Shown piece after piece: positions 1-5,216 of a stretch of DNA of 5,216 nt. The stretch is from contig JAPLIW010000156.1 of assembly GCA_026388915.1 (NCBI GenBank), positions 1 to 5,216 of the forward strand, written 5' to 3'. This stretch comes from Deltaproteobacteria bacterium (lineage in GTDB: Bacteria > Desulfobacterota > SM23-61). Under the pieces are notes generated by a model. It was given only the letters and a program-made list of their open reading frames with translations. It had not been told where the DNA came from and ran no database searches. Both the position numbers and the translations under genes were made by a program. Every line of letters begins with the position of its first letter. Position 1 is the first letter of the stretch.

Positions 1-9
1 ATTAACTGT

Positions 10-696
10 ATGTCCGGTCTGATTGCCCTTGTGGGCGGTAACGAGTTCCGCCCCGATTGCGAGCCCATGGACAGGAGGATCCTGGCCGGGCTCGGTCCGA
101 AGCCCAGAGTCGCGATCCTTCCTACGGCGGCCGCCCGCGAAAATCCCGGCTTGGCGGCGGAAAACGGGATCCGCCATTTCAACCGTCTGGGGGCGAAGGC
201 GGAGGCAGCCATGGTGGTCGATTCGGCAACTGCCCAAGACGGAAAGTGGCTGGCTTTAATTCAAAATGCGGACCTGATTTATTTGACCGGCGGCGATCCC
301 GTGCATCTGCTGGAGACGCTGCGCAATTCTCCGGCCTGGAAGACTGCGCTGGAAGTATGGAAGAACGGGCGGGTCCTGGCCGGTTCCAGCGCAGGGGCGA
401 TGGTGTTGGGCGGGCACATGTGGGCTCCCGGCCGGGGATGGCGGCAGGGGTTGGGTCTTCTTCCCGGCATCGCGGTCATCCCCCACCATTCCCGGCTGGC
501 GGAAGTCTGGAAAGCAAAGGACATGCTCGCATCCCTCCCCGAGAAAGTCACCCTGGTGGGGATCGACGAGGCCACAGCGTTGGTAGGGCCTCCCTGGGAG
601 GTGGTTGGAATAGGGAAAGTAGTAATATATGGGTCCGATAAGCCGACCGTTTTCACCCAGGGCCAGCTGGTAAACCTTGCATCAGGGATGGAATGA
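10..696 (+). CDS. S51-family Ser peptidase, dipeptidase E / cyanophycinase-like (class I glutamine amidotransferase-like fold)
   Basis: The 228-residue product is close in length to E. coli dipeptidase E (PepE). It has the S51 landmarks in order: an N-terminal strand with LVGGNEF (7-13), AILPTAAA (35-42), the YLTGGDP turn (91-97), the nucleophile elbow GSSAGA (125-130) with Ser127 as likely nucleophile, a PHHS segment (158-161) where His159 or His160 is the likely catalytic base, and GIDEATAL (184-191), which is typical of cyanophycinase-like members. There is no signal peptide or membrane segment, so it is probably cytoplasmic. Known S51 enzymes cleave Asp-X dipeptides (PepE) or beta-Asp-Arg polymers (cyanophycinase); which applies here cannot be told. 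The frame is open to the left edge, but ATG 10 sits directly before the first core strand and is the natural start; its ribosome binding site would lie outside the window. Family assignment is secure, substrate is not. Confidence 0.88.
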   Translation: MSGLIALVGGNEFRPDCEPMDRRILAGLGPKPRVAILPTAAARENPGLAAENGIRHFNRLGAKAEAAMVVDSATAQDGKWLALIQNADLIYLTGGDPVHLLETLRNSPAWKTALEVWKNGRVLAGSSAGAMVLGGHMWAPGRGWRQGLGLLPGIAVIPHHSRLAEVWKAKDMLASLPEKVTLVGIDEATALVGPPWEVVGIGKVVIYGSDKPTVFTQGQLVNLASGME

Positions 697-704
697 TAGA
701 GCGA

Positions 705-798
705 AAAGGCAAAAGGGCCTGCGATCTGTGGATTGCAGATGCCGAATTTTGCGAATTTGGGCTTTGCCTTTAGCCTGTTGCTGAAACCTGCAACCTGA
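705..798. repeat. Spacer with nested inverted repeats and degenerate 7-bp repeats
   Basis: This spacer between the S51 gene and the M48 protease gene has no ORF of its own. An outer 9-bp perfect inverted repeat (AAAGGCAAA at 705-713, TTTGCCTTT at 763-771) encloses a 5-bp one (ATCTG 724-728, CAGAT 736-740). A third small hairpin (GTTGC 777-781, GCAAC 790-794) follows. The right end also reads as degenerate 7-bp units: TAGCCTG, TTGCTGA, AACCTGC, AACCTGA (771-798). No T-tract follows any stem on the + strand, so an intrinsic terminator is not supported. It is most likely a dispersed intergenic repeat. Confidence 0.5.
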
Positions 799-808
799 GT
801 CCTTATCT

Positions 809-2062
809 ATGGTCCAATTCAACCTATTGCTTTTCGCTTTCCTGGCTTTTTTCATTCTCCGCTCCTTAACCCAAATCCTTCTGAGCCGTCTGAACATCGC
901 CCATCTTCGTCGGTCCGGAGGATCGATTCCGGATGTATTTCAGGACGCCATCGACCCGGAAAAGCTCAAAAAAATCTCCGCTTACACCGCCGATTCTTCC
1001 CGCTTCGGCATTCTATCCACGCTGGCCTCGCAGGCTTTCACCCTGCTCCTCCTGCTTTCCGGTCTGCTGCCCTGGCTGGTCCATCACCTCCACCGGCCGG
1101 GGTGGGGAATGATCCCCAGCGGCCTGGCTTTCTTTGCCTCCCTTGGAGTCTTAACCAACCTCTTCCAGATCCCTTTCGACCTTTACGATACTTTCGTCAT
1201 CGAAAACCGGTACGGGTTCAACACCAAAACCTTCCGGGTCTGGGTCATGGATTTGCTGAAAAGCTTGGCTTTATCCGCCCTCCTCGGGGGTTTCCTCCTA
1301 TGGCTCCTTCTATCCCTTATCAGCGGGAGCGGCAAGTTCTGGTGGGTGGGGGCCTGGATGCTGGTGGGGGCTTTCGAGCTGTTGCTGCTCTGGTTATACC
1401 CGGTGATCCTGGCACCCCTTTTCAACAAATTTGAACCGCTTGCCGACACCGAGCTGGTCCGGCGGATCGCGAAATTGATGGAGAGGGCGGGGCTGAAAGC
1501 CCGGGGGATTTTTCAGATGGATGCCAGCAAACGCAGCCGGCACACCAACGCCTACTTCACGGGGCTGGGGAAAAGCAAACGGATCGTGCTTTTTGACACC
1601 CTCCTCCAGTCCCATACCGCCGACGAAATCGAGGCAGTCCTGGCCCACGAGATCGGACACTGGAAGAAGAAGCATATCCTGAAACAGCTCCTGGTCATGG
1701 AGCTGCTGTCTCTTATCGCCTTTTATGTTGTCGCTCAATTATTGAACTGGCCCCTCCTCTACCGGACCTTCGGTTTTTCCGAGCCGGTCTCTTACGTCGG
1801 ACTGCTCTTGATCGGAGCGCTTTTCAGCCCCCTCGGCTATTTTGTCCAGCCCCTGGGTTCGGTCTTTTCCCGAAAGTTTGAACGGGAGGCGGATGACTAC
1901 GCATTGGGCCTGATCCCCTCGGGAGAACCCCTGATTCAGGCCTTCAAGAGATTGGCGGCGGACAATCTTGCCAACTTGACCCCCCACCCCCTCTATGCCT
2001 GGTTCTATTACTCGCATCCGCCGCTGGTCGAGAGAATCCTGAGACTGAAAAAGGCGACTTGA
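809..2062 (+). CDS. Ste24-type M48 membrane zinc metalloprotease (CAAX prenyl protease 1 family)
   Basis: The 417-residue integral-membrane protease has about seven hydrophobic segments (roughly 3-20, 66-91, 100-122, 150-171, 178-200, 294-318, 327-349), matching the seven-helix Ste24 fold. The N-terminal domain hallmark IENRYGFN is at 131-138. Zinc site: HEIGH at 280-284 (His280, catalytic Glu281, His284), with Glu358 of EREAD (358-362) as third ligand. Other conserved family blocks are PLFNKFEPL (203-211), MDASKRSRHTNAYFTG (236-251) and the C-terminal YYSHPPLVERI (400-410). All catalytic residues are present. In eukaryotes the family trims prenylated CAAX proteins. Bacteria generally lack those substrates, so a role in membrane-protein turnover is more plausible here (inference). 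An in-frame stop at 782-784 makes ATG 809 the first possible ATG. No good Shine-Dalgarno precedes it, which suggests weak initiation or read-through from the upstream gene. Confidence 0.93.
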   Translation: MVQFNLLLFAFLAFFILRSLTQILLSRLNIAHLRRSGGSIPDVFQDAIDPEKLKKISAYTADSSRFGILSTLASQAFTLLLLLSGLLPWLVHHLHRPGWGMIPSGLAFFASLGVLTNLFQIPFDLYDTFVIENRYGFNTKTFRVWVMDLLKSLALSALLGGFLLWLLLSLISGSGKFWWVGAWMLVGAFELLLLWLYPVILAPLFNKFEPLADTELVRRIAKLMERAGLKARGIFQMDASKRSRHTNAYFTGLGKSKRIVLFDTLLQSHTADEIEAVLAHEIGHWKKKHILKQLLVMELLSLIAFYVVAQLLNWPLLYRTFGFSEPVSYVGLLLIGALFSPLGYFVQPLGSVFSRKFEREADDYALGLIPSGEPLIQAFKRLAADNLANLTPHPLYAWFYYSHPPLVERILRLKKAT

Positions 2063-2125
2063 ATTCCCTTTGGTCTGCCTCATAGGGGGGGTATAAAAAA
2101 GTTGACAGGCAGCAATAAAGGGAAT
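2063..2125. repeat. Interrupted inverted repeat (9 + 6 bp arms) surrounding the -35 element
   Basis: ATTCCCTTT (2063-2071) is the exact reverse complement of AAAGGGAAT (2117-2125), and CTGCCT (2075-2080) that of AGGCAG (2107-2112). The arms are separated by short unmatched stretches (3 and 4 bases), with a 26-base centre rich in G then A. It begins right after the M48 stop codon and covers the -35 box and spacer of the promoter at 2102-2130. It could be an operator dyad, a weak transcription end for the upstream gene, or a repeat remnant. No U-tract follows the right arm, which argues against a classical terminator. Confidence 0.5.
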
Positions 2126-2130
2126 AGTAT
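2102..2130 (+). promoter_or_regulatory. Sigma70-type promoter for the ABC importer operon
   Basis: A perfect -35 hexamer TTGACA (2102-2107) is followed after exactly 17 bases by TAGTAT (2125-2130), which matches TATAAT at four of six positions including the key A2 and T6. An AT-rich GTATAAAAAA stretch lies just upstream. Transcription would start near 2137, leaving a leader of about 150 bases before the substrate-binding protein gene. Position, spacing and the gene switch from protease to transporter all support this as the operon promoter. Confidence 0.65.
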
Positions 2131-2217
2131 CGGCCTATTGAAAATTTCGGTTGGCAGCTCCTTTCCCCAAAACACCAACAATAGACAAAATCCAGGCCAT
2201 CTGCCAGATTTGAAACA

Positions 2218-2231
2218 GCGGACTGCGGACT
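2218..2231 (+). repeat. Two tandem copies of GCGGACT in the leader
   Basis: Two perfect adjacent 7-bp units (2218-2224 and 2225-2231) lie in the untranslated leader of the substrate-binding protein gene. The unit resembles the GCGGA-core 7-bp units downstream at 3827-3854. Two copies alone could be chance; the similarity to the other patch is why it is listed. The rest of the 2131-2271 leader shows no convincing riboswitch or RNA gene to me. Confidence 0.4.
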
Positions 2232-2271
2232 GATTTTCTGGTTACATTCCTACAACAAGAAAACAATAAAT

Positions 2272-2277
2272 AGGAGG
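2272..2277 (+). promoter_or_regulatory. Strong Shine-Dalgarno AGGAGG for the substrate-binding protein
   Basis: Full-consensus AGGAGG, extended by a G-run to 2281, lies 8 bases before ATG 2286. It fixes that start and is much stronger than the sites before the other genes in this window, in keeping with high expression of the binding protein relative to the permeases. Confidence 0.85.
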
Positions 2278-2285
2278 GGGGCAAA

Positions 2286-3821
2286 ATGAAAACTTTTGAG
2301 AAATGGACAATTTGGGGAGTTTCCATCCTGTTCGGGGTTATTTTCCTCTTCCCGGGGCAAATCCTCGCCGCTCCCAAGGGGCAAATCGTTAATGCCCTGT
2401 CTTCGGACGTCAGTACCCTGGATCCCCAGGATCACAACATCCGGGTTAACTATATCGTGGGCTGGCACCTCTATGACAATTTGGTCTACCGGGACCAAAA
2501 AACCCTGAAGGTCGGCCCCTGCCTGGCGGAGTCCTGGAGGCTCATTGATGATAATACCTGGGAATTCAAGCTGCGCAAAGGAGTCAAGTTCGACAACGGA
2601 GAACCGTTTAACGCCGCGTGCGTGAAATATACCATCGAACGGGGGTTGGACCCCAAATGCCCCCAAAGGCCGACTGTTTCCTGGGTAAAAGAAGTGAAAG
2701 TTGTCGACGAACATACGGTCCGGATTATTACCGCCAAACCTTACCCGGTGGCCCTGGACCGGCTGGCCAATTTCCAGATGCTCCCGGCCAAATGGTTCCA
2801 GGAAAAAGGGAAGGATTTCGTGGCCACGAATGCCAACGGGACCGGGCCCTACCGTTTGAAGGAATGGAAACGCGGGGTCCACGTGATCCTCGAGGCCAAG
2901 GAGAATTACTGGAAAGGGGCGCCGACGGTCAAAACCATCATCTTTCGCCCCATCAAGGAAATCGCCACCCAGATCTCCGAGCTCATGACCGGGGGCATCG
3001 ACATCGTGCGCGATATTCCTCCGGACCAGATCCCCCTCGTTGAGAACTCGGGAATCGCCCGGAGCTCCAAAGCGCCCACCCTGCGGGTGATCTTCCTCAA
3101 TTTTGACGCGGCCGGCCGGGCGGGCAAATCCTCCGTGCAAAACCTGAAGGTTCGACAGGCGATCAGCCATGCCATCGATGTGGACATGCTTGTCAAAACG
3201 GTAATGAATGGAAATGCCATGCGCACGGCGGCGGTCCTGAACCCGCAGCATTTCGGGTACGACAAATCCCTGGAAAACCCCTACCCCTACAATCCGGACA
3301 AGGCCCGGCAGCTGCTCAAGGAAGCCAACTTTCCCTCCGACCAGCCCCTGCGATTGGTCACCTATACCGGCAGCATTCAGAATCCCAGAGCCCTGGTGGA
3401 AGCCATAGGGGGGTATTTGAACAAGGTGGGGGTTAAGACCAACATCAACGTCTACACCGACATCGGCATGTGGGACCGCCTGGGACGGGAAGGCAAGCAG
3501 AATGACATGGGCATCTACAGCTGGGGCAGCGGCGCTGTGTATGATGCGGACGCGCTCTACTACAACTATTTCCGCAGCGGGGAGGCCTACTGCTATGGCT
3601 CCTCCCCGGAGATGGACAAGTGGCTGGACGACGCCCGCGCCACCATGAACATGGAACAGCGCAAGAAACTTTACTATAACGCCGGCAAGTACATCAACGA
3701 CCAGGCCCTGGCCGTCTCTCTGTGGGCCCAATACTCGATCCTGGGAATTAATAAGCGGGTCCTTTACGAGGCGCCGCCGGACGAGTTCCTGCGGACTTTT
3801 GAGGCCAAGCTGAAAGAATAG
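2286..3821 (+). CDS. ABC importer periplasmic substrate-binding protein, family 5 (DppA/OppA-like)
   Basis: The 511-residue protein is of usual length for SBP_bac_5. It opens with a signal peptide: short charged start MKTFEK, hydrophobic core about 8-23, cleavage near Ala28/Ala29. No cysteine follows, so it should be free in the periplasm rather than a lipoprotein. Family landmarks: STLDPQDHN just after the mature N-terminus, WEFKLRKGVKFDNGEPF (92-108), NGTGPYR (184-190), VRQAISHAIDVD (289-300), then NPDKARQLLKEA and a C-terminal YSWGSGAVYDADALYYN stretch. These proteins capture di/oligopeptides, nickel complexes, glutathione or similar and deliver them to a DppBC-type permease. The pocket residues do not let me name the ligand. 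It is the first gene of the cluster, with its own promoter and a strong Shine-Dalgarno, and two permease genes follow. Family is secure; specificity is unknown. Confidence 0.93.
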   Translation: MKTFEKWTIWGVSILFGVIFLFPGQILAAPKGQIVNALSSDVSTLDPQDHNIRVNYIVGWHLYDNLVYRDQKTLKVGPCLAESWRLIDDNTWEFKLRKGVKFDNGEPFNAACVKYTIERGLDPKCPQRPTVSWVKEVKVVDEHTVRIITAKPYPVALDRLANFQMLPAKWFQEKGKDFVATNANGTGPYRLKEWKRGVHVILEAKENYWKGAPTVKTIIFRPIKEIATQISELMTGGIDIVRDIPPDQIPLVENSGIARSSKAPTLRVIFLNFDAAGRAGKSSVQNLKVRQAISHAIDVDMLVKTVMNGNAMRTAAVLNPQHFGYDKSLENPYPYNPDKARQLLKEANFPSDQPLRLVTYTGSIQNPRALVEAIGGYLNKVGVKTNINVYTDIGMWDRLGREGKQNDMGIYSWGSGAVYDADALYYNYFRSGEAYCYGSSPEMDKWLDDARATMNMEQRKKLYYNAGKYINDQALAVSLWAQYSILGINKRVLYEAPPDEFLRTFEAKLKE

Positions 3822-3826
3822 CAGAA

Positions 3827-3854
3827 ATGCGGAATGCGGAACGCGGAACGCGGA
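3827..3854 (+). repeat. Four-copy 7-bp tandem repeat (ATGCGGA / ACGCGGA)
   Basis: Four uninterrupted 7-bp units start five bases after the binding-protein stop: ATGCGGA twice, then ACGCGGA twice, followed by decaying copies (for example ATACGGA near 3886). The only variation is T/C at the second base. It lies in non-coding DNA between two genes of one operon. Short 7-bp intergenic tandem repeats of this look recur in Desulfobacterota-like genomes, and heptanucleotide STRRs are a known precedent in cyanobacteria. No function is evident. Confidence 0.75.
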
Positions 3855-3922
3855 ATAGAAGGAATACATGATGGAGGCAAATTGAATACGGAATTAGGGT
3901 TGCGGCCGTTCTCTCCCTTTTC

Positions 3923-3951
3923 GTAGGGGCGACCCGGCGGGTCGTCCTTAC
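3923..3951. repeat. GC-rich palindromic intergenic repeat (13-bp arms)
   Basis: The left arm GTAGGGGCGACCC (3923-3935) pairs with the right arm GGGTCGTCCTTAC (3939-3951) across a 3-base loop. The two non-Watson-Crick positions become G-U pairs in RNA, so the transcript would form a very stable hairpin. The GTAGGGGCG...CCTAC ends recall a widespread class of dispersed bacterial palindromes, and a related unit occurs at 5001-5016. No T-run follows, so it is more likely an mRNA-stabilising or mobile palindrome than a terminator. Confidence 0.7.
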
Positions 3952-3967
3952 TGCGGGCAGAGATAAG

Positions 3968-4000
3968 ATGAAAAAGATTTTGGGAAAAATTGGCGGATGA
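3968..4000 (+). other. Possible 10-codon leader ORF coupled to the permease start
   Basis: ATG 3968 opens MKKILGKIGG and stops at TGA 3998-4000, so its stop overlaps the permease ATG in an ATGA arrangement. Such overlaps commonly allow translational coupling, and the permease has only a weak Shine-Dalgarno of its own (GGGA about 11 bases upstream). The peptide has no recognisable similarity and a chance ORF of this size is easy to obtain, so this is tentative. Confidence 0.2.
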
Positions 4001-4917
4001 AAGCTTACATTCTCCACCGTCTCTTCCAGGCCGTGATCGTCATCTGGGGAATCAGCCTGATCACCTTTTCCCTCCTCCACTTATTCCGTGATCCGGTCCT
4101 GATCCTTCTCCCTCCCGAAGCCACCAAAGAGGACGTCGAACTCCTGCGCAGGGAGATGGGGCTCGATCAACCGATCGTCGTGCAATACGTCAAATTCCTC
4201 TCGGGTATGGTGCGCGGGGATTTCGGGAAATCCTTCGTCGCCCACCAGCCGGCGTTGAGCCTGGTACTGGAGCGGATGCCCATGACTCTCTGGCTGGCGG
4301 CGTCGGGGCTGCTGCTGGCCCTCATCGTCTCCATTCCCCTGGGGATTCTGGCGGCCATCCACCGGAATCGAATCCAGGACCATTCCGCATCGGTTTTGGC
4401 CGTGCTGGGACAAGCGATGCCCCTGTTCTGGCTGGATATCATGCTGATCATCATTTTTGCGGTGAAACTTCGGCTTCTACCCGCTTCGGGAGCGGGAAGC
4501 TTTAAACACATCATCCTGCCGGCCGCCGGAATCGCCGTCTCTTTGCTCCCCATCTTTATGCGTCTGACCCGGTCGCGGATGATCGAGATTCTCTCCCAGG
4601 ATTACATCCGCACGGCCCGGGCGAAGGGCCTGGGAGAGCGGGCGGTCCTCTTCCGGCATGCCCTGCGGAATGCGCTCATTCCGGTCATCACCATCCTGGG
4701 ATTCCAATTCGGGATGCTCCTGGGAGGGGCGGTCATCACCGAAACGATCTTTGCCTGGCCCGGAGTGGCCAGCCTGGTGGTGGAATCGATTTTCAACTCT
4801 GATTTTCCCGTCGTCCAGGCGGCGGTGGCGCTTTTTGCCCTTCTCATTGTATTCGCCAACCTGATTACCGACATTACGGTGGCCTGGCTCGACCCGAAAA
4901 CCAGGTTTGGATCATAG
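3997..4917 (+). CDS. ABC importer permease, DppB/OppB type
   Basis: The 306-residue inner-membrane permease is of the family's normal length. Six hydrophobic segments can be placed: about 9-30, 97-121, 131-156, 171-189, 228-250 and 273-296, with a long periplasmic loop after the first (31-95), as in DppB/OppB. That loop holds the conserved EMGLDQPIVVQY (53-64) and GDFGKSF (74-80). The cytoplasmic EAA coupling loop that docks on the ATPase is at 202-230 (DYIRTARAKGLGERA...RNALIP), and the C-terminal FAWPGVASLVVESIFNSDFP (252-271) is canonical. The usual PGDP motif after the first helix reads RDPV (31-34), a small deviation. It should pair with the DppC/OppC-like protein beginning at 5055. ATG 3997 gives the expected charged start MKAYILHRLF. 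The 175-base gap from the binding-protein gene is repeat-filled and has no obvious promoter, so co-transcription from 2102-2130 is likely. Confidence 0.94.
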   Translation: MKAYILHRLFQAVIVIWGISLITFSLLHLFRDPVLILLPPEATKEDVELLRREMGLDQPIVVQYVKFLSGMVRGDFGKSFVAHQPALSLVLERMPMTLWLAASGLLLALIVSIPLGILAAIHRNRIQDHSASVLAVLGQAMPLFWLDIMLIIIFAVKLRLLPASGAGSFKHIILPAAGIAVSLLPIFMRLTRSRMIEILSQDYIRTARAKGLGERAVLFRHALRNALIPVITILGFQFGMLLGGAVITETIFAWPGVASLVVESIFNSDFPVVQAAVALFALLIVFANLITDITVAWLDPKTRFGS

Positions 4918-4956
4918 TTTTTTACGAATGAAATCGCGCTCAACCTGGTAATTAAT

Positions 4957-4986
4957 TGTATGGGCAACCCGGCGCGGTTGCCCATA
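4957..4986. repeat. Palindromic repeat with 11-bp perfect arms
   Basis: TATGGGCAACC (4959-4969) and GGTTGCCCATA (4976-4986) are exact reverse complements around a 6-base loop (CGGCGC); a further G-U pair (4958/4987) is possible. It lies about 40 bases after the permease stop. Bases ATTACGGG follow instead of a T-tract, so a rho-independent terminator is unlikely. Confidence 0.75.
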
Positions 4987-4990
4987 TTAC

Positions 4991-5016
4991 GGGCGGCCAC
5001 GTAGGGCCGCCCCTAC
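4991..5016. repeat. Overlapping palindromes of the GTAGGG...CCCTAC type
   Basis: GGGCGGCC (4991-4998) pairs perfectly with GGCCGCCC (5005-5012). Overlapping it, GTAGGG (5001-5006) pairs with CCCTAC (5011-5016). The two folds exclude each other. The second has the same ends as the palindrome at 3923-3951, so the same repeat class appears in both spacers of this operon. With the 4957-4986 palindrome only four bases away, this forms a compound repeat block. Confidence 0.7.
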
Positions 5017-5030
5017 AATATCCATTTGGT

Positions 5031-5045
5031 TCCGGCTAGGCCGGA
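5031..5045 (+). promoter_or_regulatory. Small perfect hairpin just before the DppC-like start
   Basis: TCCGGC (5031-5036) and GCCGGA (5040-5045) are exact complements with loop TAG. The stem ends three bases before the AGGGA (5048-5052) that is the only Shine-Dalgarno candidate for ATG 5055, and that candidate sits unusually close (2 bases) to the start. The hairpin could modulate ribosome access, or could be one more repeat unit. Confidence 0.4.
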
Positions 5046-5054
5046 TTAGGGATC

Positions 5055-5216
5055 ATGAACGGAAGAAGCGGCTACCGATATTTTTTTCGCCGGCTGGGCC
5101 AAGCTAAAACAGGGATGGCGGGATTGATCATGGTAACCTTGATGCTGGCCATGGCCCTCTTCGCGCCTTTTATCTCCCCCCGAGATCCCATGGAGCAGGA
5201 CCTGCAGGCCCGTCTT
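5055..5216 (+). CDS. ABC importer permease, DppC/OppC type (N-terminal part, cut by window edge)
   Basis: Fifty-four codons are visible, open to the right edge with no stop. The layout is that of the OppC N-terminal domain: a basic cytoplasmic start (MNGRSGYRYFFRRLGQAKTG), one hydrophobic helix at about 21-40, then LFAPFISPRDP (37-47), matching the family's common 'lfAPliaPydP' turn, and the start of the periplasmic segment. It follows the DppB-like gene in the standard order and would form the second half of the transmembrane pore. An in-frame stop at 5037-5039 makes ATG 5055 the first ATG. The remaining roughly 230 residues and the expected ATPase genes lie outside the window. Confidence 0.85.
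   Translation, partial: MNGRSGYRYFFRRLGQAKTGMAGLIMVTLMLAMALFAPFISPRDPMEQDLQARL

Noticed and set aside
57..641. 194-codon frame overlapping the S51 gene on the same strand
   Set aside because: Low-complexity Gly/Arg-rich translation without a domain, entirely inside a gene with conserved catalytic motifs.
2158..2277. CTCCT (2158-2162) that could pair with the AGGAG of the Shine-Dalgarno as a leader switch
   Set aside because: Only five paired bases over more than 100 bases, with no supporting alternative stem or known riboswitch pattern.
2286..2375. Lipoprotein signal on the binding protein
   Set aside because: No cysteine occurs near the cleavage region (Ala28/Ala29), so a soluble periplasmic protein is the better reading.
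3827..3854. CRISPR-like array
   Set aside because: Units are 7 bp with no spacers, so it is a simple tandem repeat.
2250..3869. 539-codon open frame on the minus strand covering the substrate-binding protein gene
   Set aside because: It lies antisense to a gene with clear SBP_bac_5 motifs, signal peptide and Shine-Dalgarno. Its translation shows no recognisable domain, and it starts in the 7-bp repeat. It is a codon-bias shadow.
3868..3926. Mini-ORFs in the spacer (ATG 3868, five codons; TTG 3882 preceded by GGAGG at 3873-3877, 14 codons)
   Set aside because: Very short, overlapping repeat-derived sequence, with no similarity or coupling to a gene. The GGAGG is notable but most likely chance or part of the repeat-rich spacer.
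4882..4923. Possible terminator after the DppB-like gene (CCTGG...CCAGG then T6 at 4918-4923)
   Set aside because: The stem is only 5 bp with a loop of about 13 bases, lies inside the coding end, and is separated from the T-run by about 15 bases. The operon appears to continue.

Overview
The window looks like ordinary chromosomal DNA from a Gram-negative bacterium. It is moderately GC-rich, and every complete gene runs on the + strand. The substrate-binding protein at 2286-3821 has a cleavable-type signal peptide without a lipobox cysteine, which points to a periplasm. The spacers carry 7-bp tandem repeats and GC-rich palindromes of a style I associate with Desulfobacterota ('Deltaproteobacteria') and related environmental genomes. 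That placement is an inference from repeat style and protein flavour, not a proven assignment.

Left part (10-2062): two genes with catalytic motifs intact. The first encodes a 228-residue S51 (dipeptidase E / cyanophycinase-like) Ser-hydrolase. After a 112-base spacer full of small inverted and 7-bp repeats comes a 417-residue integral-membrane M48 zinc protease of the Ste24 (CAAX prenyl protease 1) type. They may be co-transcribed, but the second has no clear ribosome binding site.

Middle and right part (2063-5216): a 223-base spacer carries a near-consensus sigma70-type promoter, set inside an interrupted inverted repeat, and a strong Shine-Dalgarno. It leads into a family-5 (Dpp/Opp-type) ABC importer cluster: periplasmic substrate-binding protein (2286-3821), DppB/OppB-type permease (3997-4917) and the first 54 codons of a DppC/OppC-type permease (5055 to the right edge). 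The usual DppD/DppF-type ATPases are not visible and would be expected beyond the right edge. Such importers bind peptides, or sometimes nickel, glutathione or other small solutes, in the periplasm and pass them through the permease dimer. The substrate cannot be read from this sequence.

The importer genes are unusually loosely packed (175 and 137 bases apart), and both gaps hold palindromic repeats able to form strong RNA hairpins. Such hairpins could give more binding protein than permease by protecting the upstream mRNA. I found no CRISPR array, RNA gene, transposase or clearly new system. The features worth a second look are the repeat-filled spacers, the dyad around the promoter, and a 10-codon mini-ORF overlapping the first permease start.
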